Positions 23,401 to 35,400 of a stretch of 64,000 nt of DNA are shown here, one piece after another. A program made the position numbers and the translations under genes. The notes beneath the pieces were generated by a model, which ran no database searches, was not told the origin of the DNA, and saw only the letters and a list, made by a program, of their open reading frames with translations. This DNA comes from Oxyruncus cristatus (taxonomy: Eukaryota; Chordata; Aves; Passeriformes; Cotingidae): NCBI GenBank assembly GCA_013399855.1, contig VXAY01002852.1, positions 968,238-1,032,237 of the forward strand, written 5' to 3'. Numbering within the stretch: position 1 is the first letter of the stretch; each line of letters opens with the position of its first letter.

Positions 23401-26400
23401 TTGCTTATAGCCTTAGACCATTGGAGCTACAGTGCAGCCTCTGGGATGTGGGTGGAGAAGGTAGCATCTTTGTCTTATTTCTTTTCTTTTGTTCCAGGAC
23501 ATCTACACAGGGGCAGAATTAAGGTAGTTTGGGTGCTTGGTTTGAGAACTGCAAATGTAATACTGCATTTTCCAAATTTCTAACATTTGAACTTCTTTTT
23601 TTTTAACCTTTAATTTTTTTGAAGATAAAATGCTCTTCTTAGAAGGGTATGTGCTTGTAACTTAACTTCACTTAACAGAGATTTATATTGCATGATGGGA
23701 ACGTCTTACCATTTCAGTAGTGTACTGGAGAGGGAAAGAAGCCTTAGGGAAAATCACTGCCTCTCTCCTGCCCCAACTCTGGCTCACACAAGTTCCCAAG
23801 GGGATGTTTGCTGCACAGGTGTTGTGGGGGAGTATGGGCAGCCACCTCCCAGCTGCAGATATCAGGAAGGACTCAGGAGCAGGGAATTTACCTGGGTAAA
23901 AACAGCCGAGTGAGTCTGATGGGGATTTTTGGGGACACATTGGTAGCACAACGTGATCTGAGCACTCAGTCTCTGACTCTCTTCCCGGCAGAGCCTTGTG
24001 TTTTTTATCTTCCGCTGTTTAGGATGCCTGGGTTTTTAGAGAGGGTGTGTGCGAGTAAGCAAGCTTTCAGCTGGGATATCAAAGCTCCAAGGAGTAGAGA
24101 AGGCAGTGATCGCTGCCAAATGCATTAGTGAGGAACATTAAAGAAAACACCAGGTGGTGGCTTATAGCGAAATCAGATTATGTGCCCCTGGCCTTTAGTC
24201 CTGCTTGTAGTGAACTCAGTAACCGCTCAGCCACAGGTTTTGTGTTGTTCCTGGTTACTGTACTGCTTGCCAAATCCCGACAGTCAGACTGGGCACTGGC
24301 CCTAAGAGTGTATTTCAGCCATTGGTGAGCCATTGGAGACTGGGAACAAAAATGAAAGGGCAAGTACTCTTCAGACTAGAGCCTCTCCTCTCAAAAAATT
24401 GGCATACTTAGTTTTTGTGATTTGTGGGGTTGTACAATATTGGTTTTACCAGGCTGTGCTCCGCATGCCTCCTGCAAGAGGTTCTCCTGGTGACTGGCTC
24501 TGTTTCTCTCTCATCACAGACTGCGCTATGGACCTGCAGTGCCTCCCGGCTCCTGTGGCCGCCTCCATCCCTGTGAATGATGGGCTGGCCCCTTTGCCCT
24601 CTGACTCAGATGCAAAGGGCTTGCCTACCTCGCTCCCTGCAGCCAGCTTGCTCCCATCTCCAGACTGTGCACCCTTGCCAGTGCCTGAGAGCGTGGAGGA
24701 CTTCACAGATGGGGACGTCATCGGGGAAGAACTGGACTCCCTCCTGGACTCCCTTGCTGAAGGGTCACCTTACCCTCTAGTAAGAGCGGGCACTGCATGG
24801 GTCCTCTGCTTCTTGTTCCAAATAGGTCCTTGGAGCATGAGGATATGCATGCTGCCTCTCTCTTTTTGTAATTCTTTTCTCATAACTCTTCCTCCAGCAG
24901 AACCCATTCATTACTTCCTTTATTTCTGCAAGTGGCTTGTGAGTATCTAAAGAGCCCTCCTCCAAGCCTGTTTTACCCTGTGCAACTTCGTGGAGCTGCC
25001 TCTCAAAAGGTATCCTAGGTAGCCTTCCCCAGACATCTCCTTCCACCTGGCCTCTGGTGTCGATGAGTTGAAGCAGGTCTGAGGGTAGAAATGAGTGGGG
25101 TGAAGCAGGAATGATGGATGTATTTTATACAGTGGCCATGCTCTGATCTCCTTGTATTTTGTGCTGGCTGCATTTAGCCTATGGTCTTTGATCAGGTCTG
25201 GAAGCTGCAGACACAATCTGTATTCATACTTATATTGGATTGTATTTGCCAGTGTTGCTGATGTTATGTGAGCCAACTTAGATCTGGAGGCAATATAATT
25301 GTATTCATGTTGGATGCCTCTGAGCCAAAAAGCCCTGATAGGAGGTGCCACGAGTCATGGTCATTACCCTGACCTCGGTGCTGTGTGTACTCAGCTGCAC
25401 TGTTTCTCAACCTGAGCTGGTTTAGTGCCCAGCACAGGGCTCTGCCTTGCAGACTGATGAGCTCAGGTAGCCCAACACCTCCTCAGGGATCTTGGTCCAG
25501 ACTGTTTGCAGTATAGATAGATTGGAAGGTCTGTGGTGGACTGAGCTGCCAGGTATCCTTTTGCTTCGGATAGTACAGCACACACTTCAGTGGGAGCCTG
25601 TTGCTCTCTGTTTTCATGGTTTAGCCCCAGTCAGCAACTAAGTACCATGCAGCTGCTCACTCACTTTCCCCCTGCCCCTTCCCCAGTGGGGGGGATAATG
25701 AAAAAAAAGCAAAAATCCAAACTTCTGGTTTAAGATAACAACAGTTTAATAATTGAAATAAAATAAAATATGATAATAAAAATAATAACAATAATAATAA
25801 TAGAAAAGGAGAGAGAGGGAGGAATAAAGCCCAAGAGAAAGAAGTGATGCACAATCCAATTGCTCCCCACCCGCTGACCAATGCCCAGCCCATCCCTGAG
25901 TAGCAACTGGTAACTCCCGATCTAGTCTCCCTAGTTTGTATACTGGGCATGATGCTCTGTGGTATGAAATATCTCTTTGGCTTGTTCAGATCAGCTGTCC
26001 TGGCCATGCTCTCCCCCAGCTTCTTGTGCACCTGCTTGCTGGCAGAGCATGAGAAACTGAAAAGTCCTTGACTTAGAGTAAGCATGACCTAGCAACAACC
26101 GAAATACCAGTGTGTTATCAGCTTTATTCTCATGCTAAATTCAAAACACGGCACTGTACAAACTACTAAGAAGAAAATTAACTCTGTGCCAGCCAAAACC
26201 AGAGCATCGGATTTAAGTCTCTACTCCTCATTCCTAATGTGCTGTTTATCCTCCTCCTTCCTGATTCCCTGAAGTCTCTGGTCCAGGGCACCATTCCTGC
26301 CAACCTGCCAACCGAGATGCCCCAGTTGATCCCTGTGTTTCCGGGGGGAACTCCGCTGCTGCCTCCAGTTGTGACAGCCAGCATCCCTGTCTCCACCCCT

Positions 26401-29400
26401 CTGCCACCTGCCTCCTTTGGCCTGGTGATGGATCCCACCAAGCAGCTCTCCTCCTCCTCTGTCCTGGATGCCTTTGAGGCCCCACCAGGAGGAAGTGGCG
26501 GCTCTACTTTAGATTCGCTGGATTCCCTGGATCTGCTTCCCTATACAGACACACGGCTTGATGCCCTGGACTCCTTTGGGACAAGCAGAGGATCACTGGA
26601 TGCCTTGGATTCCTTTGCCATTGGTAGGTGCGGAGTGGTGGGGGTTTATGCTGCCTTAGCTGTGAATGCATGCCAAAATTATTTCCTTCAGTGCTGAGGA
26701 TGCCCATCGTGTAGCTTTATCCACTGGTGTGGCGGAATGGGAATATAAATGTAGAGGAGAGCAGGGAGTTGTCTTGGACAGAGTAGCTGAGTATGTTTAG
26801 CTCAGGAGTAATGAGAAAGGCTGTAGGTGTGTAATCCCAGACAACCAGTATGTGCGTGGAGTGAAGTTTAAAGAGGAGAAAGGAACACAAAGGTGTATAA
26901 TGATGAGTGGTGAGGTTTAAACCTGACTTGGTGTCCGGGACACCTCCCTTGGCACAATTTCCTGGACTATAGCATGATTCCTCCCCCCTCCTCCTTTTGC
27001 ACAAAGTGAGCAAAGTCGTGGTGACTGTTTGAGATGATGCAGGACCTCTTTGTGCTGCGCAGAATGGTAGAGACTGAGGTGGGTTTTTCCGATCTCTGGA
27101 TTCAAGGCAGTGAGTGTCCTCTTGAATGAGGCTCTGCACTCTGATGTCACAAGTAGAAAAGCTGGGGAGGATGGTGGGCAAAGAGTAAGTCGCTTCCTGT
27201 CCAGGAGGAAAGGCAGGCTTCTTCTTGGTTAACTTGTCCCCAGTGTTGCAATATATTGGCAGGAAAAGTATTTTGAGAACAGCAGAGATTGGCCAGTCAG
27301 CACTTCAACACTCACATTCACCTCAGCACTGGGTTACCTTCAAGTTGCCACCATGGGAATGCCAGTGCTCAGCAGCATAGAGTTTGGTTCAGTAGGATTT
27401 GTGAGACAAGAAGGCCTTTCCTGGAGTTTTTCCAAGTCTAGACAGGTGCTTTGGGGAGTAAATATTAACATATTATGAAATAAATAAAGCAAATTGATTT
27501 AATAAGCATTTGTTTGTCTTTTTGTGAGCAGAACTGCCTCCGAAAGCGAAATGATTGTATTTGTCTTGTGGGGTTTTTTTCCCTTTCTTTTGCCCAGAAG
27601 AAACTAGCTCTCAGGAACTGCGACACCCACCTGGCAGCCAAAAACCATCCCCTGTGGTGAGTGAGCTACTCCTCCGTGCTGATGTCCCAGGGTGTTCTGG
27701 AGCCAAGGTAGTAGTGACTTGGGTGATGTAGGTAATTTGGGCCCCTCTTCTTGACCTGCCCCACTGAGTTTTGCCTCCCATGTTGTGGCAAGGCAGGTGA
27801 AGATTTCCTCAGTCAGTAGAGAGACCTTTGTTCCATCTTTGTTTTTATCTGTAATTGCGTATTGCTGAGGTAGACATGGTGTGGCCTTGGTTGTAGAGTC
27901 AACAGGGGTCATGGACGCTGGTGTCCCACTCTATCTGGCAGCCACATAATGCAGAAGGATGGGGCAGAGTAAGCCAACTTTGACTTCAGGCTACTGAGGT
28001 TCTTTGCTGCTCTCTGCCCGTGTTAGGAGGCTCCTCCAGATACACTGTTCTGCCTCTGTCCTGTGTCTCCAGTTTGGAGAAAAAGGGGATGGTTAGCAAG
28101 CTTGGAGCAAGAATTATTATTGAGTTCCTGTCATCTGCTAGCCCTGTTAACATCAACATGAATCTCCCTGAAGATTTACTGATACGTGTTTTGGGTTTTT
28201 TTCTCAGGTTGGGATAGGGTTAAAAGCCTTTCAGTGCAGAGCTTATTGTGATGGAAGGAATGGGAAGGAGCGAGAGGGGCATTTTGTTCATGATAGAAAA
28301 CTGAGGTCCCTTACCAATAGAGAAAGAGGCCTGTCTTTGAAGGGAGCATACCACAGTGTGTGTTCTCTTTGAAGAAGTTGCATGCAGCTGTTTTGGAAAT
28401 GTCATTTCAGATGTGAACATTTTGATGAGAGCGGAAATGAGAAAGGTTTTTGAGAGACTGGAGTGGGGCAGGGGATTAGAGAGGTTTCTTGCCCAGGGGG
28501 TTGCAGAGCTGAAAAGAGAGGTACATGTGTGTTCTCTCAGGTCAGCCTAGGTGGAGTGAGTCACCCAGCTGTGCCCAAGGTCACTGAGCACCTGCTGTCC
28601 CAGCCAGAACCAGTAATGCCCAACACAGCCCTGCTAGTGAAGAACCCGCTGGCAGCTACTCACGTCTTCAAGCAAGCCTGTCATATCTGCTACCCCAAAA
28701 CAGGTGATGCGTTTGCTCTGCCACCGGAGCACTGGCCCAGGCTAGGATTTGGCTTTCCCTGGGCTGATGGGGTTATTCTCTCCTGCAGGGCCCAAGGCTG
28801 GTGATTACACCTATCGGGAAGGCTTGGAGCACAAGTGCAAGCGGGACATCCTGCTGGGCAGGCTGAAGAACTCAGAAGATAAGACCTGGAAGAGGATCCG
28901 TCCTCGCCCGACAAAAACCAACTTTGTAGGATCCTATTACCTGTGCAAAGGTGATCCAGGGCAGTTGGTGGCCAAGAAGGGGCTGTTCACTGTGTGCTGT
29001 GGGAGGCTGGGAGGGAAATTATAATTGATATCTACAACTGTTGCCTGCTGGCTCTGGGGTCTCCTGTCCCATCAGTAGCCTGGAGGGCTGGATGGGACTG
29101 GAGGGCTCGGCACAGTGAAGGGCAATGAGCTGCCATGCTGTGGAGAGCAGGCAGCTTCTAAAGTGGTGGAGCATAAGAGTTCCAAATGCACAGTGAGGTG
29201 CAATGCACAGCCAAGCACTCAGAGCTGCCCTGTTGCCATGGGCTTTAGTGCAAACCTGCCTCCTGTATAAGTGCTCACATTAGTCCCACTTCATCCAGCT
29301 CCCCCAGGGCAGGCCTGTGGTTCTGCCTAGGGAAAAGCACTCTCTACCTGCTCCTTTGCTCCAGCTGTCCCATGGTACATACAGGCAGTGTGACCAGACT

Positions 29401-32400
29401 GGTCCCTGAGGCAGTGCCATTAAAAACTACCTAATGAAGTGGGGAGACTGCAAGAGCCAAGCTAACAGGGCTCCTTAGTGCTGGGCCTATGGGAGAACTT
29501 AGTATGGATTAGCGTTAAAAGGGGTTAGTTAAATCATGATCTATCCCTTGCCAAGGATGGAATTAAAGCTGGCCTCTGTTTTGAGATGATTTCCCTAACA
29601 GCAACATTACTTGAGACTGTCACCATTCAGTAGTTTGCATTAACTTTCCTGAATGTCTCGATATAGACAAGCTTGGGGGAAGATTTCTTTTTGTTTTTCT
29701 TCAGCTCTCTGTTTTCTTGCTTTCGGTTCCTTGACAGGCATGGGCAGTGGGAGGAGATAAGGGAGAGTTTAGTTTCTGACTGGGCCACCCTACATGTGTG
29801 GTGGTGTGTGCTGTTTGTTGCTTCGTAGATATGCTTAACAAGCAGGACTGTAAGTACGGGGATAACTGCACCTTCGCGTACCACCAGGAAGAGATCGACG
29901 TGTGGACGGAGGAGAGGAAGGGAACCCTCAACCGTGACCTCCTCTTTGACCCGCTAGGTGGGATCAAGCAGAGCAGCCTCACAATTGCCAAGCTCCTCAA
30001 GGAACATCAGGGCATCTTCACTTTCCTCTGTGAGGTACAGAGCTGGTGGGATGGGGCAAGCATCCTTCATTGATATGTTGAGAGTTGCCACCACGAAAAC
30101 GTGGTGGGATGACTGGCACAACTGGAGTGCTGCAATGGATGGCTATAAACTCCGCAGGAGGGATAGGCAAGGCAGGAAAAGCAGTGGGGTTGCCCTGTAT
30201 GTTGGGGAGTGTTTTGACTGTAGAGCTTAATGATGGTGGTAATAGGCTTGAGTGTTTATGGGTAGGAATCGGGGGAAGGCCAACAAGGCTGATATCATGG
30301 TGGGATTCTGTTACAGACCACCCACCCAGGGTGAAGAGGCAGAGAAATTATTCTATAAGCAGATGGGAAAAGTCTCACAATCTCTGGCCCTTGTTCTTGT
30401 GGGGGACTTCAGCTGAAAATATAACACAGCAGAGAGGAAACAGTCTAGGAAGTTCCTGGAGCTTGTGAAAGAACTTCCTGACACAGCTGGTGAGGGAGAC
30501 AACTAGGGAAAGCACCCTCTGGACCTGTTGTCTGTGAACAGAGAGGACTGGTGCGTGATGTGATGGTTGGAGGCCATCCTGGGCACTGCAATGATGGAAT
30601 GATAGTTTTCGGTTCTTGGAAAAGTAAGGAGAGGGGTCAGCAGAACAGCCACCTTGTACTTCCCGAGGGCAGACTTTGGCCTGTTTAGGCAGTTCTGAAG
30701 GGCAAAGGAGTCCAGGAAGGCTGGACATTCTTCAAGAAGGAGATCTTAAAGGTGCAGGAGTGGGCCTTCTATGACACTGTGTGTCCCAGCCAGTGCTCTG
30801 CTCCTGGGAGAGCAGTTAGCAGTGTATGCAGCTGTGTAGGAGACAGAAGTAGATTTCTTCCTTAGCCCTGCAGCTGAACCAAGTGCTCACAGCCTCATAA
30901 AAACACCTGTCTCTTCCTCTGTCTTGAGATGCTTTGAATTCTAATTTAGCTGCAGTTACTTTAGAAATCATAACTCCATAATGCAACAAATTCCCAGTTG
31001 ATGTCTGTGCAGAGCCACAGAATTGGTCAGTTGAGGATTGTCTCATATCGTCTTGGTGCTCTGCAGCACAGAGTTCCCCACGCTGGCAGTACATGTAAAG
31101 GGATATGTTCTTTGCTGTGAAGTGGCTGTTCTTTTATTTCTCACCATCATTTCTCCCTTGTTCTTGCTCTGTTGGCTAACAGGGAAAGAATATGTGGCTC
31201 TGACCAAAATTTTTCCAACCACAATGGAAAATACTGTTGAGAATAAGCCAAAAAATGTTGTCCAGAAGCTTTTCCAGAAATTCACTTGCTTTATTTTAAA
31301 GCCCTACCACAAAGTTTTCACCAGACTTCTTTCTGACTTTGAACATTAGAATAGGCTGGCTCTGGTTATTCTTCCTCTTCCAAGTGAAGTGCCTCTGTTT
31401 CATTGCTCTCTAAGATTTTCCCAGCATGCTAATTCTTCTCTTCTCAGATCTGCTTTGACAGCAAACCCCGGATTATCAGCAAAGGGACCAAGGACACACC
31501 ATCTGTCTGCTCCAACCTTTCTGCCAAACACAGTTTCCATGACAACAAGTGAGTGAACAGTTTTTTGTGCTGATGGGAACAATTTCTCACAAGTCCAGCC
31601 AGTTTAACTCCAGGGCCCTGTCTCTTTCTTTCTTTTCTCCCCATGGGTTCCAATCGTAGGGCAGCTCAAAGCATGATAAATAACACTGTGTGTTTGCTGC
31701 TGGTGCTGAAGGATTTCAGGCAGCAGCAAAGCCCTTTGGTGTCAGTGTACTAAGTTTTCCATTGACTTAATTTGCCTTTCAGTTTGGCCTTTACATAAAG
31801 GTCAAAGCAAAGATCCTGTAGATCAGGATCCTGCTTCTGACTGGCTGGTAATGAATGTTTAGGAAAACAAGTATAACAAACATGTCAAGTACATAGTTAT
31901 ACAATTCCTTCTGGTCCCTGGCAACCTGAGACTTAGGGACTCGCTGAGCCTGAGGAGTTGGTATTTTTGTTGCATATTCTGAAATGTGTCTGATCTCTGA
32001 ACTAAAGCAAAGCATCATCTATGTGCTGAGGAGATTGAAAGTACCTATCCAGGCTTAATAGGGTGGGAGGGCAGGGGCTTGCTTTTCCCGGAGGGAATCT
32101 GTCTCTCCCAGAGTTGATTTTCTTGTGTCCTTTGCCTGCCCAGTCAAATGTCTGGATGTCATATGAAAGGAGGAGGTGGGGAGGGTTTGATCCTCTGGTG
32201 CTTCATATTTATCTGGCCTGGCTGCAGGTGTCTGGTCCACATTGTGCGTTCCACCTCCCTGAAGTATTCCAAAATCCGTCAGTTCCAAGAGCACTTCCAG
32301 TTTGACGTGTGCCGACACGAGGTGCGTTATGGCTGCCTACGTGAGGACAGCTGCCACTTCGCTCACAGTTTCATTGAGCTCAAGGTCTGGCTGCTGCAGC

Positions 32401-35400
32401 AATATTCAGGTGAGTGTGCCTTGGCTAGTGTTGTGTATACCTGAGTTTCTTCCAGTGTGTACCCAGGGCCAGTTGAGAGGGGAAGAGGGTGATTTGGGAG
32501 TACTGAGAAGTTGTCATTCCCCTGTGCATATACTTACTCTGCCTCCTCAGGGACACAGAAAAGAGGACCAAGGTGTTGTGTGAGGTGATTTGACCCTTGT
32601 CCCTTTACAAGTGCTATTATAATTTGTAGACCAGGAAGCCTATCCCTTGAGGCCAGCTGAATGAATTAAAATTATTATTAGGTAGAGCTGAATCCTAAAA
32701 GGTGTTTTGGTGCTTAAATCTTGTGCAAATAGCAGTTGGATCCCTGAGTGAGTATCTGCTGCAGTGAGAATGGCAGTATGCACAGGTGACAAAGCAGTTA
32801 GTTATATAAAGGAAGGCTGTGCATCTCCAGTTTCTCAAAATAAATTCACCAGTGGTGGGAAATGACAAGATACTTGGTGTTTCCCAAAAAGTCTTTGATG
32901 AGATGCCTCTGAAGAGGCTTTTGCAAAAATTATATTCGGGGCACTCATGTAATGACACTGCCACATCTGGCACTTTCAGTCCTTTGTCTCTGACTGACAT
33001 GTTGGAGGGTTTCTCTGCCTTCTCTCCTGTTGACTGTGTAGATACTGGTCCACCACAGTGCTACCTACATCGTTTTTCATCAGAGGGTCTTGTTTACTGC
33101 AACACCCAGCCTGGTAATGGGAGTACTCCAGAGAGGAAGCATGTTATGGATGTTTCTCACCATTCTTTGATGTCACAACAGATGTTCAGTGCAGTCCTTG
33201 GCCTTGGCTTCAGCTCATGAGGGACCGTGATGAACAAGTCTGGCTCTGTGGCAAATGCCATCTTTTATTCTTGCCTTTTGACCTCATTTACTTGTGGCCT
33301 CAGGAAATTGAAAAATTACAACTCCAGAGTTTCTAAGCACGTTGCCTGTGTGCTGTAGTCCACCACTGCTGCCCTACATGCTTATGATACTGCCTGTAGT
33401 ACTCTGGGCATTCTCATATTCAAGTGCCTTGCTTTTTTCCCCACCCCATGGTTGGTTTATTTTTGCTTGTTTGTTTGGGGTTTTTTTTAGAAAAGTTTCT
33501 TTGCTTCCTTCTTCCCTCCGTCTTCCTTCCTCTTCAGCCTGCAGAAGAAATAGACTGATTTTTTTCTTCTTGCTTTCATCACTGGAAGAAATGATTTCAA
33601 AGGGGAAGCTGAAGAGATGAAATAAGCCATGAGTTAAGAGCTGCAGAGGTGGTCAGTAAGCCCTGTGCTTATTTCCATCTTGGAATGGGAGAGCCATTAT
33701 CTCGTGGGGCTTTTTCTGCAGGGCTGTATATATGACCCTGCTCTTCTTGTGAGTTTGCCTTCCTGGAGTAGTAGTTTATTACCTCTCCTAAGTATAGCCT
33801 TCATTATGGAAACAGACATGAAAGGTAGTTGATGCCATTCTCTGAGAATGCTTTAGCTTTGGAGCAGAGAGTTTCACTTGAGCGCTATTTGCTTGGCAAG
33901 AATAGGAAGAGGGCATCATTCATAACAGCTAGCATTTGAAACATTTCACAGCCATCTGAGCTTTTACAGAGCTTTTGGCTTTGTTCATGGGGATAAAGGA
34001 TCATATTAGTGGAGTAAAGGTTCCCAAGATCTGAAAATTGGATAGACAGGACTGTTTTCTTGTTCACTGTGGCTTTTCAGATCTTGCTATCTTCTTCCAT
34101 CAGTGGAAATCAGAGTCTTTGTCCTCACTAACAATATTGCAAAAGATACTGAAATGTTATAAGTAATCAACACATGGGCCTTTTGGTTCCCAGACCATTT
34201 CTTTGTGACAGTTCATGCTTTGGAGAGCTTGTAGATTGGCAAACATTTTTTCACATTTGGGAGGAGGTTTTTTTCCCGACCATCACATTTCTAGACTGTA
34301 TTGTTGAGTTAGTTCAAATTTCTGGAACTGGAAAAAGGCAGTCACTTGCTAAGAACGTCATTTGAAATTCAGTCTTCTGACAAGACCTGTGTGTGCTTTT
34401 CCCATTGGTTCTGCACCCCAAAGATCACAGTGCAGTTGTGCAGAACGGAGAAAGTGGGAGCTGCTTTGGCCCTTTCCCTGACAGGTCCAGTGCAGCATGT
34501 TAACTTTTTCCTGTGGTTTTCCCAGTTTTATAGTTTTTGTTCCCAAAGTACATATCAGCATTGTGTCTAACCCTGGAATATTTGACATGAGAGAAGGAGT
34601 TGCAGTTTTTCTAACTCTACACTATATCTTCTGGAATTAATGTTTAAAAAGGAGAAAATTTACCAACAGCTCTGATCTGTGAGCAGTAACACCTATGCAG
34701 CAGCTGCCATTTTAAAGGCCTGAGCAAATGTTCTTGAATTGTGGTAAAGTTCCCTGAATGCTTTTTATCCTGTTCAAGCCCTGTGCAAAGGGGGGTATTG
34801 TTGCCTGGCAGGGACCTGAACAGCCGGAATCACAGATAAGGAAACTTAGATCAGGAATGATGCGACTTACCCAAGTTACACACAGCTGAGATGAAAACCT
34901 ATGTTTGGTGGCCCTTAAGTTCTGGAACATGCTGGCTCCCAGATCAAAGATCATGACCATGTAGCACACCTGGGGAACACCTCACTTCAGTAATAAAAAC
35001 TGTAGGCATAAGCAAAGTGATGAGTTTTGCAACCTCTGTGTCCTGGTGGTGCTGCATCAAGGCCATCCTCAGCACACGACTTGTTGCGATCAGCTGGCTT
35101 TTGCAAGGTATTTGCTTCAGTTTGTTTTGGCAGCTGTCTTGGGTCTTTATAGCACTTAAATAACATGGGGGTTTTTGTAAGAGAGTCTTCACATTGATCA
35201 AACAGTTCCTACCCTTACTCAGTTTTTTCTTGCTGTTTAGTGCTCTGAGAGTCATAGGGCCCATCTTGCTGGTTGGTGCTAACAGAGACTGTTCCCTCAC
35301 CACTTGAGCTGGTCAGGAGTTAATTCCTTACATAAGGTCTGACTAATCCTTTTTGTTGTTGTCTGATGTTGCATTTCTGATACCTGAAACCTTGCAGCTC

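Noticed and set aside
25657..26085. 142-codon minus-strand open frame with a Leu-rich segment
   Set aside because: It lies wholly in the solo LTR; the Leu/Phe run comes from the A/T-rich (TAA)n-like tract. It matches no retroviral protein.
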